Part shown: positions 25,598 to 34,870 of the stretch, piece after piece
Position numbering within the stretch: the stretch's first letter is position 1
Layout: every line of letters starts with the position of its first letter
Source: Solibacillus cecembensis
GTDB lineage: Bacteria; Bacillota; Bacilli; Bacillales_A; Planococcaceae
DNA: 64,000 nucleotides
Assembly: GCF_001439635.1 (NCBI RefSeq)
Contig: NZ_LMBZ01000006.1
Location: forward strand, 128,376 to 192,375
Direction: 5' to 3'
The notes under the pieces: generated by a model
Database searches by the model: none
What the model was told of the DNA's origin: nothing
Seen by the model: the letters and a program-made list of their open reading frames with translations, nothing else
Program-made: the position numbers and the translations under genes

Positions 25598-27138
25598 AAT
25601 GTTTCTGAAGTTGTTTTCGCTTGCATGTGTAATGTTAAGTAGTCTGGTCCACCTGCTTTTGAATCCGTACCTGACATGTTGAAGCCACCAAATGGTTGAT
25701 ACCCAACAATGGCACCTGTACAACCTCGGTTAAAGTATAAATTCCCTACATGGAACTCGTCACGTGCGTATTCTAAATTCATACGATTTGTCGTGATAAC
25801 TGCACCTGTTAAACCGTACTCTGTGTTATTTGCAAATGCAATAGCCTCTTCAAACGTATCTGCCTTTGTAATCGCAACTACTGGGCCAAAAATTTCTTCC
25901 TGCATAATGCGTGCTTTTGGATCAACATCAGCAAATACAGTTGGGTTAACAAAATAGCCTACTGAATCATCTGAAGTTCCTCCTGCGATAAGTCGGCCTT
26001 CAGTCTTACCAATTTCGATGTATTCACTAATCTTTTTAAATGCCGCCGCATCAATAACTGTCGCCATAAAGTTCGATGGATTGACTGGGTCACCAATTGT
26101 AAGCTCTTTCGTTAACTCTCCTACACGAGCAACTACTTCGTCATACACATCTTTTACGATGACAACACGTGAACAAGCAGAACATTTCTGACCTGAGAAG
26201 CCGAATGCCGATTTAACGATTGATTGTGCAGCAAGCTCTAAATCCGCTTCTTTATCCACAACCATCGTATCTTTCCCGCCCATTTCAGCGATGACACGCT
26301 TAATCCAAATTTGACCTTCATTTAATTTAGATGCACGCTCATTAATGCGTAAGCCAACATCGCGTGAACCTGTGAAGCTGATGAAACGTGTTTTCGGGTG
26401 ATCGACTAAATAGTCCCCTACTTCAGCGCCACTTCCTGGGACAAAGTTAACAACCCCAGCAGGTAAGCCCGCTTCTTCAAGCACTTCAATAAATTTATAA
26501 GCAACTACTGGTGTTGTAGAAGCTGGTTTTAATAATACTGTATTACCTGTTACAACTGCTGCAACCGTTGTACCCGCCATAATTGCAAACGGGAAATTCC
26601 AAGGCGAGATAACAATACCAATCCCAAGTGGAATGTAATCATAACGATTGTATTCATTCGGACGGCTTTCTACTTTACGACCATCTTTCATTGCTAGCAT
26701 TTGACGGCCATAATATTCAAGGAAGTCGATTGCTTCAGCTGTATCTGCATCCGCTTCATTCCAAGGCTTCCCTGCTTCTTTTGTTAACCATGCTGAAAAT
26801 TCATGTTTGCGTCGACGAATGATCGTTGCTGCCTTAAATAAAACATCCGCACGAATTTCAGGCTTTACTTTTTTCCATGATTGGAATGCTTTATCCGCTT
26901 CTTGCATTGCCTTTTCCGCTAAATCTTGTGAAGCTTTTGAAACAGAACCAATTACTTCTGTTTTGTTTGCTGGGTTATATGAAATAATTTTATCTTCAGT
27001 CGTAATGCGCTCGCCACCAATAATAAGTGGATATTCCGCGCCTAATTGTGCTTCTACTTTTGATAACGCCTCTAAATATGCGTTTTTATTTGCTTCTACC
27101 GAGAAATCTGTAAATGGTTCATGTTTGTAATCTATCAT
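25594..27138 (-). CDS. pruA: L-glutamate gamma-semialdehyde (P5C) dehydrogenase
   Basis: The 514-residue cytosolic enzyme oxidises the product of proline dehydrogenase to glutamate with NAD+, the second step of proline use (also called rocA in Bacillus). It shows [19 protein letters not shown], Glu285 in IAEMGGKD, and the catalytic Cys319 in [12 protein letters not shown] possible sigma-A promoter lies upstream on the minus strand (TTGATT, 17 bp, CACAAT), with a CcpA-like site ATGAAGCGCTTACA at 27183-27196 just downstream. This would couple proline breakdown to carbon supply. The gene is divergent from the regulator at 27342. Confidence 0.94.
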   Translation of the reverse strand: MIDYKHEPFTDFSVEANKNAYLEALSKVEAQLGAEYPLIIGGERITTEDKIISYNPANKTEVIGSVSKASQDLAEKAMQEADKAFQSWKKVKPEIRADVLFKAATIIRRRKHEFSAWLTKEAGKPWNEADADTAEAIDFLEYYGRQMLAMKDGRKVESRPNEYNRYDYIPLGIGIVISPWNFPFAIMAGTTVAAVVTGNTVLLKPASTTPVVAYKFIEVLEEAGLPAGVVNFVPGSGAEVGDYLVDHPKTRFISFTGSRDVGLRINERASKLNEGQIWIKRVIAEMGGKDTMVVDKEADLELAAQSIVKSAFGFSGQKCSACSRVVIVKDVYDEVVARVGELTKELTIGDPVNPSNFMATVIDAAAFKKISEYIEIGKTEGRLIAGGTSDDSVGYFVNPTVFADVDPKARIMQEEIFGPVVAITKADTFEEAIAFANNTEYGLTGAVITTNRMNLEYARDEFHVGNLYFNRGCTGAIVGYQPFGGFNMSGTDSKAGGPDYLTLHMQAKTTSETF

Positions 27139-27341
27139 TTATCATTACCTCCGATGGTGGGTGCATTCTTATTTTGCTCCTTATGAAGCGCTTACAAGCT
27201 TTATTGTGCAATATTTCATTGCTAAAATCAACACATTTTTCTGAAAAGTTTAATTATAGCTTGCAGTATGTGCTGAAATAATAAAAAAATATCTTACTCT
27301 AGATACTCCATGCTAAGATATATGTAAGGAGGTTGCACCGT

Positions 27342-28637
27342 ATGAAACAACTTGATATTACGAATGTTTTTGAATTTATTACAGAAAAAATCGACATCGG
27401 ACTTTGTGCCATTGATAATAGCGGACGTGTGATCGTCTTCAACAAAAAAATGCGAGATCTTACAGGTGAATCTCTTGAACAAGTGACACAGCGCTTTGTC
27501 TCACAATCACTGGACTTTAATTTAGAGCAAAACATGCTGCAAAAAGTTTTTGCCTCAGAACAGGCAATTAGTCACGTGAAGCAAACGTTTTGGAATGATC
27601 ACGGTGAAGAAGTATCCCTGATTAATGATTATTATCCCTTTACCCTAAATGACGGCACAAAAATCGCCATTCAATTTTCACGCGATGTGACACACCAGGA
27701 ATTTTTAATGGACCGACCACTTAGCCGTTATGGTGCTCCGTTAACATTTGACATTATTACTGCTGTTTCAAAATCGATGAAGCAAGTTATTCAACAGGCG
27801 AAAATTGCCGCTTTCGGACGAATTCCGGTCATGCTTGTTGGGGAATCGGGCACGGGTAAAGATATGATTGCCGAGGGAATTCATCATGAGCTCGTCGAAA
27901 AGAACGATCGCTTTATTACGCTCATTTGCCGTCGCAATGAGGAAACGCTACTTACTCAAATTGAAAAATACATTGCCGAAGAAAAAAAATATACGTTTTT
28001 TGCTGAAAGAATCGAATATTTATCCATGCCTGCCCAGGAACGCATTATTGAATTATTAGAATCTCATCAAGACCGGAATCATGTATTCATTGCGAGTATC
28101 GGTGAAGATCCAATCGATTTAATTCAAAATGGTCGTCTTTCTAAAAATCTATATTATTTATTTTCTAACTTAACGATTCAAGTTCCCTCATTGCGTGAAC
28201 GCCGCGAAGATATTAAGCCGTTCATCGATGATTATTTTGCGCGTCGACGTAATAACTATGGTATTCATGTAAAAGGGTTGGCACCAGAAGTAGAGGAGCT
28301 CTTTCTTACATATGACTGGCCAGGCAATTTAAAAGAGCTTGAAGTTTTACTTGATGATATTAGCGCATTGCTGACTAATGAAGAGTTTGTTGATATGACA
28401 CTCGTTCCTGCTTACTTCAAGTGGAAACTGAACAAAGCACAACCGAGTTCACATGATACGGCCAATCTTTTTGACTTTTCTCATCAAGAATTACAACCAC
28501 TTGATGAATATATGCGAAAAGTAGAAGATCATTATATTCAATATGCACTGCAATTAAATGACGGAAATATTTCGCAAACAGCCAAGTCGCTCGGTATTCA
28601 CCGCCAAGGCTTACAATATCGCTTGAAACGAAAATAA
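27342..28637 (+). CDS. RocR/NtrC-like regulator of proline use, lacking the GAFTGA loop
   Basis: The start at 27342 has AAGGAGG nine bases upstream. The 431-residue protein has a PAS domain (about 5-115, GLCAIDNSGRVIVFNKKMRDLTG), an AAA+ domain with Walker A GESGTGKD (167-174) and the arginine-finger segment LRERREDI, and a C-terminal Fis-type helix-turn-helix (GNISQTAKSLGIHRQGLQYRL). The section between Walker A and Walker B is about 35 residues short and the sigma-54-contact motif GAFTGA is missing. Walker B is also changed (YTFFAERIEYL for GTLFLDEI). No -24/-12 promoter is seen before its likely targets pruA, putB and putP. It therefore may activate or repress a sigma-A promoter in response to proline or a related ligand. 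Confidence 0.82.
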   Translation: MKQLDITNVFEFITEKIDIGLCAIDNSGRVIVFNKKMRDLTGESLEQVTQRFVSQSLDFNLEQNMLQKVFASEQAISHVKQTFWNDHGEEVSLINDYYPFTLNDGTKIAIQFSRDVTHQEFLMDRPLSRYGAPLTFDIITAVSKSMKQVIQQAKIAAFGRIPVMLVGESGTGKDMIAEGIHHELVEKNDRFITLICRRNEETLLTQIEKYIAEEKKYTFFAERIEYLSMPAQERIIELLESHQDRNHVFIASIGEDPIDLIQNGRLSKNLYYLFSNLTIQVPSLRERREDIKPFIDDYFARRRNNYGIHVKGLAPEVEELFLTYDWPGNLKELEVLLDDISALLTNEEFVDMTLVPAYFKWKLNKAQPSSHDTANLFDFSHQELQPLDEYMRKVEDHYIQYALQLNDGNISQTAKSLGIHRQGLQYRLKRK

Positions 28638-28960
28638 ATGGTTACCCAATAATGAAATCAACATTTTGAATTAGGTCAAAATGTTGATTTTTTTCGTATT
28701 TCGAAGCAAATTTTACGTAATAGAACAAGATACTTGTTTAGAACTGCAAAATTCTTATGCACCCTTTCTTAATTTTTAGAAATTTCCTTCTTTTTATTAT
28801 TCTAGTAAAAAAAATTTAGGATTAAAAACCCCTTGATATTACACGCTTTCTCTGCACCGAAGTTAGAAAATTCTAAATTAGTGTTTTCTTTTTTTATTTT
28901 TTTAATATATACTCACTTCAACGTTATCATAATATTAAATTCACAGGGGGTTGCTTAAAA
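28638..28960. other. Intergenic region before putB
   Basis: No gene is seen. It begins with the terminator of the regulator gene and continues AT-rich, with a T-rich block and CATAAT near 28928 as a possible -10 box of putB. I see no sigma-54 (TGGCAC-N5-TTGC) sequence. Confidence 0.4.
28655..28692 (+). terminator. Intrinsic terminator after the regulator gene
   Basis: AAATCAACATTTTGA pairs with TCAAAATGTTGATTT and is followed by a T run. Confidence 0.85.
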
Positions 28961-29935
28961 ATGACGTTAAAAGATTTCTTTATCGCACTTTCAGAGAATC
29001 AAACTTTAAATTCTGTTGCTCAAAAATATGGTTTTAAACTTGGGGCGCAAAGTGTCGTTGCAGGTACAAATATCGACGAAGTAGTCGCAAGTATTAAAGA
29101 ATTAAACGCTCAAGGGATTTCATGTACAGTTGATAATTTAGGAGAATTTGTTTTTGAAAAGTCTGCTGCACTTGAAGCGAAGGTACAAATTTTAGCAGTC
29201 ATTGAACGCATTCACAGTGAAAACTTACAAGCTCATATTTCTTTAAAACCATCTCAATTAGGCTTGGATATTGATTATGATTTTTGTTATGACAACTTAG
29301 AAGAAATCGTTGCCGCAGCATATAATTATCAAATATTTGTTAATTTCGATATGGAAAACTATGCGCGCCTTCATCCTTCTTTCCAGCTACTTGAAAAATT
29401 AAGCGAACAATATAATAACATCGGTACAGTTATTCAGTCGTATTTCTTTGAGTCAGATGACAATGTAGATCGCTACAAAGACTACCGTTTACGCATTGTG
29501 AAGGGTGCTTACAAAGAAGATGGTTCTGTTGCCTTCCAAGCAAAAGAAGAGATTGACCGTAAATATATCGAGCACATTGAACATCATTTATTACACGGGA
29601 AATTCACATCGATTGCTACGCATGATCACAATGTCATTAATCATGTGAAACAGTTTGTGAAAACGCATAATATTCCATATGAAAAATTCGAGTTCCAAAT
29701 GCTTTATGGTTTCCGTAAAGAGCTACAATTATCCCTTGCCCAAGAAGGCTATAATTTCTGTACGTATGTTCCTTTTGGTCATGATTGGTACGGTTACTTT
29801 ATGCGCCGACTTGCTGAGCGTCCTCAAAATCTGTCGCTCATTTCAAAGCAAGTTTTCAATAAAAAATCGAATACAGTTATTGCTGTTGCAGCTGGTGCCT
29901 TCTTACTAGGACGCATGACAAAAAGAAAAAAATAG
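28961..29935 (+). CDS. putB: Proline dehydrogenase
   Basis: The FAD enzyme oxidises L-proline to pyrroline-5-carboxylate. The 324-residue sequence shows the PRODH barrel: HISLKPSQLGL, RLRIVKGAYKE, SIATHDHNVINHV, FEFQMLYGFRKEL, YVPFGHDWYGYFMRRLAERPQN. It is about 20 residues longer than typical monofunctional PutB. The extra C-terminus is a hydrophobic segment and basic end (TVIAVAAGAFLLGRMTKRKK), which could hold the enzyme at the membrane beside the quinone pool. The ribosome site is AGGGGG. It lies between the regulator and putP. Confidence 0.93.
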   Translation: MTLKDFFIALSENQTLNSVAQKYGFKLGAQSVVAGTNIDEVVASIKELNAQGISCTVDNLGEFVFEKSAALEAKVQILAVIERIHSENLQAHISLKPSQLGLDIDYDFCYDNLEEIVAAAYNYQIFVNFDMENYARLHPSFQLLEKLSEQYNNIGTVIQSYFFESDDNVDRYKDYRLRIVKGAYKEDGSVAFQAKEEIDRKYIEHIEHHLLHGKFTSIATHDHNVINHVKQFVKTHNIPYEKFEFQMLYGFRKELQLSLAQEGYNFCTYVPFGHDWYGYFMRRLAERPQNLSLISKQVFNKKSNTVIAVAAGAFLLGRMTKRKK

Positions 29936-30036
29936 CATTAGGGTGCTACTAAATTTTGCGTTGAGAGGGCCTAAAGTTACATGATAAAATGAACAAATTG
30001 GTATGTATCAATTTTAGCTTGGCTAACTCTTGTTCA

Positions 30037-30146
30037 TACTTTCCGAGTTCAATCGAAAAGCTCATCTAAGAATCTGTGACACCTATCAAGCAGAAAATAA
30101 AGTTCACATTCCTCTAATAACTTAGAGTGATGTGAGTATTCTGCTA
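30037..30146. repeat. Degenerate structured intergenic repeat, copy R6
   Basis: CCGAGTTCAATCGAAAAGCTC and AATCTGTGACACCTATC match the core of copies R1-R4 with several changes. A hairpin beginning AGCAGAAAATAAAGTTCACAT and ending GTGAGTATTCTGCT follows. It lies just upstream of putP. Confidence 0.6.
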
Positions 30147-30173
30147 AAGAAAAATACAAAGGAGCTGTTTTAT

Positions 30174-31661
30174 ATGACAGAATATAGCTATCAATTTTTA
30201 GCTATTGTAATCTATATGATTATCATGCTTGGAATTGGTTGGTATGCATTTCGTAAAACAAGTAGTTTAACCGATTATATGTTAGGTGGTCGTGGGCTTG
30301 GCGCTACAGTTACCGCGCTAAGTGCTGGGGCTGCAGATATGTCCGGTTGGCTATTAATGGGTTTACCTGGTGCCATCTATCTTTCGGGTTTAGTTGAAGC
30401 ATGGATCGCTATCGGATTAACAATTGGAGCTTATTTAAACTGGTTACTTGTAGCACCTCGTTTACGTGTGTATACACAAGTTTCAAATAACTCCATTACA
30501 ATACCAAGTTATTTAGATAATCGTTTACGCGATAATACAAAATTACTGCGTATCGCATCTGGAATTATCATTTTAGTATTCTTTACATTCTATGTATCTT
30601 CTGGAATGGTTTCAGGCGGAAAGTTTTTTGAAAGTTCGTTTGGAATGGACTATCATACAGGGTTATTATTCGTTTCAGCTGTTGTTGTAGCCTACACTTT
30701 ATTTGGTGGCTTTTTAGCGGTTAGTTATACGGATGTTATTCAAGGGCTGATCATGGTCGTTACGTTAATCGCCGTTCCTGTATTCGGTATATTTTTAACA
30801 GGTGGCTTTGGTGCTACACTTGATTCGATTAAAGAAGTGAATCCAGATATGCTAAATTTATTACCAGCCACTGCTACTGCTGCTGGTATCATTTCTTCGG
30901 TCGCTTGGGGTCTTGGTTATTTTGGTCAGCCTCATATTATCGTGCGTTTCATGGCCATTTCTTCCGTCAAAGAAGTAAAAAGTGCACGTCGCATCGGAAT
31001 TGGCTGGATGATTTTCAGTTTACTTGGTGCCCTATCAACTGCATTTGTGGGAGTTGCTTACTTCCAACAACAAGGAATTGAATTAAAGGATCCTGAAACA
31101 GTCTTTATCGTATTAGGACAAATTATTTTCCATCCATTTATTGCAGGAGTTATTTTAGCGGCAATTTTAGCGGCTGTAATGAGTACGATTTCTTCTCAAT
31201 TAATCGTGACATCTTCTGCACTTATTGAGGATATTTATAAAGCATTATTCAATAAATCGGCATCGGATAAACACTATGTATTTTTAGGTCGTATGGCTGT
31301 ATTGTTCGTTTCTGTTTTCGCTGCTTTTGTTGCTTGGAATCCTGAAAGTACGATTTTAGGACTTGTTGCTTTTGCATGGGCTGGCTTTGGTGCTGCCTTT
31401 GGTCCGATTATTTTACTATCATTATTCTGGAAAAAGCTAACGAATTACGGAGCGCTTTCAGGAATGGTTGCAGGTGCATTAGTAGCATTCATTTGGGGTC
31501 GTACACCGAGCTTATCTGGCATGCTCTACGAAATCGTACCGGGCTTCATCGTTTGTTTAGTTATCGCCTTTATTGTAAGTTTAGTTACTTATAAAAAGAA
31601 TGCAGACATTGAAAAAGAGTTTGATGAAACACAACGTATTTTGAAAGAAGAACGTAATTAA
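30174..31661 (+). CDS. putP: Sodium/proline symporter
   Basis: The start at 30174 (MTEYSYQFLAIVIYMI) follows AAAGGAGC; an in-frame extension to 30132 has no ribosome site. The 495-residue member of the sodium:solute symporter family has about 13 hydrophobic segments. Typical PutP motifs are visible: LGGRGLGATVTALSAGAADMSGWLLMGLPG, GYFGQPHIIVRFMA, and AAVMSTISSQLIVTSSAL. It imports proline with Na+, supplying putB and pruA. It sits at the end of the proline-use cluster. Confidence 0.94.
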   Translation: MTEYSYQFLAIVIYMIIMLGIGWYAFRKTSSLTDYMLGGRGLGATVTALSAGAADMSGWLLMGLPGAIYLSGLVEAWIAIGLTIGAYLNWLLVAPRLRVYTQVSNNSITIPSYLDNRLRDNTKLLRIASGIIILVFFTFYVSSGMVSGGKFFESSFGMDYHTGLLFVSAVVVAYTLFGGFLAVSYTDVIQGLIMVVTLIAVPVFGIFLTGGFGATLDSIKEVNPDMLNLLPATATAAGIISSVAWGLGYFGQPHIIVRFMAISSVKEVKSARRIGIGWMIFSLLGALSTAFVGVAYFQQQGIELKDPETVFIVLGQIIFHPFIAGVILAAILAAVMSTISSQLIVTSSALIEDIYKALFNKSASDKHYVFLGRMAVLFVSVFAAFVAWNPESTILGLVAFAWAGFGAAFGPIILLSLFWKKLTNYGALSGMVAGALVAFIWGRTPSLSGMLYEIVPGFIVCLVIAFIVSLVTYKKNADIEKEFDETQRILKEERN

Positions 31662-31670
31662 TTTGAAAGA

Positions 31671-31706
31671 AGAGTATTCAGTTAGCTGCTGAATACTCTT
31701 TTTCAT
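31671..31706. terminator. Bidirectional terminator between putP and the DUF4003-like gene
   Basis: AAGAGTATTCAG pairs with CTGAATACTCTT and T runs follow. It separates two convergent genes. Confidence 0.85.
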
Positions 31707-32666
31707 TTAGTTATTCCCCGAGTTCGCTGCTGCAGTACTTGCCGCAATCGATGCAATCATAGCCGCCTGTTGCATTTGTAAAATGACCTCAATTGACACT
31801 AATGATAACAGCCCAACCTCTTGATGATTCAATGTTGCCAACTTTTGTTGAACAGCAATCGTAAATGCCTCATTTTTATACCATTTGAAATGCTTTTCTT
31901 TTATGAGTAATTGATATAAGTAAATTAGCTCTTCTAATTGTTTTTCATCTATGCGTAAAATGGCTAATAATCCAAGTTGAACATATAATTGAGGCTTTAT
32001 TTTAATGCCTTGTTGCTGTATTTTTTCACGAATCGTTATAATATATGGCACTAAATAATCGATATAATTCTCATCAATTAATGTTAAAATTTGCGAAAGT
32101 GCTTGTAGTTCATTTCCTTGATGAAATTTATTTTTACGCAATTCATCATAGTATTTCCGCATTGTTGCCGCACGGGTTACATAATCACTATTCGCATCCT
32201 TCGTACACAAAACCGCAATCGCGATATCATCCGTTGACGTTAAAAAACGATGGTGTTTGCGCATTTCATCATAAAGTTTTCGCGCATTTTGTGCATGCAG
32301 TTGTGGGTTTTCTTCATTCAAAAATAGAGCTGCAATATAATTAAATGTGCTATTTGGAAACTTTGCCTCTCGCAATACTTTTTGATTATGCAGTGTCTCT
32401 GTCACCTTTTGTTCCTTTTGTAATTCATGGCTAAAAATCATCGCATAAGAATATTGTAATAATGGGCTTGATCGAATATGTGATAACCAATTTGTTTCTT
32501 TTTTTATAATGTCCAGCACTTCTTTAAAGCCCTTCTCATCAAACGTTTCTTGCTTTGATGAGTAATAAGAGGCAATTTGAAATTGAATTCTTTTATCTAC
32601 TGACCATTTCGCAAATTTCTCAACGCTTTTTAAATTATCCATAATAAATACCACTCGTTGTTCCAC
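31707..32666 (-). CDS. DUF4003-like protein
   Basis: The 319-residue, mostly helical cytosolic protein resembles Bacillales DUF4003 proteins, with the segment STDDIAIAVLCTKD and a C-terminal tail of small residues (MIASIAASTAAANSGNN). The function of the family is not known to me. It is transcribed alone, convergent to putP. There is no signal peptide or membrane helix. Confidence 0.6.
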   Translation of the reverse strand: MEQRVVFIMDNLKSVEKFAKWSVDKRIQFQIASYYSSKQETFDEKGFKEVLDIIKKETNWLSHIRSSPLLQYSYAMIFSHELQKEQKVTETLHNQKVLREAKFPNSTFNYIAALFLNEENPQLHAQNARKLYDEMRKHHRFLTSTDDIAIAVLCTKDANSDYVTRAATMRKYYDELRKNKFHQGNELQALSQILTLIDENYIDYLVPYIITIREKIQQQGIKIKPQLYVQLGLLAILRIDEKQLEELIYLYQLLIKEKHFKWYKNEAFTIAVQQKLATLNHQEVGLLSLVSIEVILQMQQAAMIASIAASTAAANSGNN

Positions 32667-32768
32667 TACCCCACCGCCTTTACTAACTATACGGATGATT
32701 TGAACAAAAGTTTCTTTTCAAAGAGAATTTAAAAGGTAGCAAAATAAGTATATGTGCACCCTTTTTAT

Positions 32769-33629
32769 CTACAATAACGCAGCCCCTATTAAACCAGCAT
32801 CGCCTTTATTAATACTTGCTTGAATGCGCCCTTTTTTATGTTCGAAAAAAGGTAATGTGAAAAAAGCATCTACCTTTTCCGCAATTTCTTTTACCATTTG
32901 TGGATGATGGTTCATGACACCCCCACCGAGTACAACGACATGAGGATCGAGCAACATTAAAAACGTATGAATTTTATGTGCAATCTCTTCTTGCCAAGTG
33001 TGAATTATCGGTAGTATACGCGCATCATTTTCATAATAGCGTTTGAAAAATTGCTCGAGTGTTGCTTCATCACCTGTTTTTTCCTGTATCATTTTTTGCA
33101 GTGCAGGACCTGATCCCATCCACTCTAAATACTCGCCTTCACGCGTTAAGGAAAAGCCAACTTCCCCTGGTATGCCCGCGCCTCGTAATGCATTCCCCTC
33201 ATGGATTGTACAGCAAGCAATTCCTGTACTAACGGTCATATAGATCATCGTTTCCTTTTGAAAATGGCGGATTTTATATTCACCATTCGCTGCTGTCGTC
33301 ATGTCCGTTTCCATAATAATTTCCGCATTCGGATAGTGTGCCTGTAATTTCTCAACGAGCGGGAAATTACGCCACGGTAAATTTTGCTGGTAGATGACAA
33401 GTCCCTGCTCAATATCAAGTACACCCGGTAAACCTACTGCAACTTTTGTCACGTCACCTTGCTCCGATTCAAGCAAGCTTTGAAAACCATCGATGATTGC
33501 TTGAAATAATGTGTCGGATTGCTGCGGGCTTTTCACTTCTATTTGTTTAACGAGCTTTGCTGGCTCCTCTGCCTTTGAAATCGCGAGTGCCAATTTTGTC
33601 CCACCTATATCACCACTTAAAACCCACAT
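32769..33629 (-). CDS. ROK-family sugar kinase-like protein
   Basis: The 286-residue protein has the ATP-binding DIGGTKLALA motif (6-15), the sugar-binding E-x-G-H region in altered form (IPGEVGFSLTREGEYLEWMGSGPAL), and the adenosine motif VVLGGGVMNHHP. The Zn-binding CxCGxxGCxE loop of most ROK kinases is missing, so either substrate choice is unusual or structural zinc is not needed. It probably phosphorylates glucose or an amino-sugar in the cytosol. It is monocistronic; a candidate small RNA starts upstream on the other strand. Confidence 0.8.
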   Translation of the reverse strand: MWVLSGDIGGTKLALAISKAEEPAKLVKQIEVKSPQQSDTLFQAIIDGFQSLLESEQGDVTKVAVGLPGVLDIEQGLVIYQQNLPWRNFPLVEKLQAHYPNAEIIMETDMTTAANGEYKIRHFQKETMIYMTVSTGIACCTIHEGNALRGAGIPGEVGFSLTREGEYLEWMGSGPALQKMIQEKTGDEATLEQFFKRYYENDARILPIIHTWQEEIAHKIHTFLMLLDPHVVVLGGGVMNHHPQMVKEIAEKVDAFFTLPFFEHKKGRIQASINKGDAGLIGAALL

Positions 33630-33710
33630 TCACTTCACCTGCTCCTCAATAATGCCCTACTATTGCCAAGTTCTTTTACTGTGATTTTCATAAGATGCTA
33701 TAATATCAAC

Positions 33711-33832
33711 GGAGAAATCTAACCAAGACTTTTTGGGAATTCCGTCTTCATTTATTTTAGATTACATAAAAAGGTAAAGAAACTCAAGTAGCAAAGTGAG
33801 CTGGCAAACCAAAGCCCTGCTCACCCTTTTTA
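33711..33832 (+). ncRNA. Candidate small RNA, convergent to the acetyltransferase gene
   Basis: TATAAT at 33699-33704 is followed by about 120 bases without a reading frame, which fold well: AATCTAA...TTAGATT encloses AAGAC...GTCTT. The piece ends in a strong terminator, GTGAGCTGGC-AAACCAAA-GCCCTGCTCAC, and then CCTTTTT, on the plus strand. Both neighbours are on the minus strand, so this terminator does not serve them. The terminator's U run overlaps the acetyltransferase stop codon. The -35 box is weak (TTACTG, 17-bp spacer). I do not recognise an RNA family. Confidence 0.5.
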
Positions 33833-34702
33833 AGCTAAACCACTATAAGGATAGAGCATATCATTAGGATAATGGGTGTCACATTGTTCCTTCATAAACA
33901 TCGCGCCATCGTCTTCAAAAACACCTTGTACAACTGGAATCGATAGTTCATCCGGTGTGAAGCAAAGATGAATCATTGGTACTGTAATTGGCAAGCTTTG
34001 TAATACTTCTACTATATCAAGTGGCTGCTTTGAAATTATATCAATTAGTTCGAGTACCCCATCTTCCTCCTGACAAATAACAATCGTCTGCAATTTTGGT
34101 ACATAATAAATACAGTCCTTATATTGCGTTAATGCATGATACATGACGATATCTTCGTTTTGAAGCATGCTCATCTTTACGCTAATTGGCAATCGATGCG
34201 TAATCGTTTCATACAATAATTCGCGTGCTTTTGGCTCATTCATATCAAGCTTTTTCACTTCTGTTGGCTGCATTGTTAAATCAGCTGTTTGCACACGATA
34301 GGTCGCCTGCCGTCTTTTTTCAAAACCAAATTTCACATAAAACTGAAGGACCGTTGCATTTGCGAACAAGTACACAAACTGAGCTTGTTTTACATCTTCT
34401 AAAACAACTTCCATTAGTTTTCTAGATAACCCTTGCCCTTGATAGCCTGGCTTCGTCATAACGGTTCCGATTTGTATGGATTGATACGCTTGCCCATCTA
34501 AAATCATCGTACCTATACTAGTAGAAACATTGGCGACAATTTCACCTTTGTCCTCAAATGCATAACAACAATAGCTATCATTCCAATAACCTAGCTCTGC
34601 CCATTGTTCGAATTGCAATTGAAATGTTTCCTCACTTAATTGAAAGAAGCTTTTCATAAGTTGCTTATTTTTTCTGATGTCGTCTCCCTTGATCAATTTC
34701 AT
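33830..34702 (-). CDS. GNAT-family N-acetyltransferase (about 290 residues)
   Basis: The ATG at 34702 (MKLIKGDD) is preceded by GGGAGGCGG; the frame open to 34717 would translate that ribosome site. The acetyl-CoA motif is IGTVMTKPGYQGQGLSRKLM (about 78-97), and a second domain of about 150 residues follows, as in the larger Eis-like acetyltransferases. It is cytosolic; the substrate is unknown. Its last codons overlap the end of the opposite-strand small RNA candidate. Confidence 0.82.
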   Translation of the reverse strand: MKLIKGDDIRKNKQLMKSFFQLSEETFQLQFEQWAELGYWNDSYCCYAFEDKGEIVANVSTSIGTMILDGQAYQSIQIGTVMTKPGYQGQGLSRKLMEVVLEDVKQAQFVYLFANATVLQFYVKFGFEKRRQATYRVQTADLTMQPTEVKKLDMNEPKARELLYETITHRLPISVKMSMLQNEDIVMYHALTQYKDCIYYVPKLQTIVICQEEDGVLELIDIISKQPLDIVEVLQSLPITVPMIHLCFTPDELSIPVVQGVFEDDGAMFMKEQCDTHYPNDMLYPYSGLA

Positions 34703-34830
34703 TTTACCGCCTCCCATATATTGTTAGAATAGCATATTTCGGTATTCTTTCAAAAATGGATTGGCTGTAAAGAGAGTTTAAATTTAATTTATTGATACGT
34801 TGCTAAGTTTATTCGAAATAAATACGCAAA

Positions 34831-34859
34831 AAAAACGATGGCATTAAGCCATCGTTTTT
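34831..34859 (-). terminator. Intrinsic terminator of the gatCAB operon
   Basis: AAAAACGATGGC pairs with GCCATCGTTTTT around ATTAA. It lies 12 bp after the gatB stop. Confidence 0.9.
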
Positions 34860-34870
34860 CCTTAAAGAAA

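Noticed and set aside
27139..27341. Sigma-54 promoter for pruA
   Set aside because: No TGGCAC-N5-TTGC sequence could be found; TTGATT and CACAAT at 17 bp fit sigma-A better.
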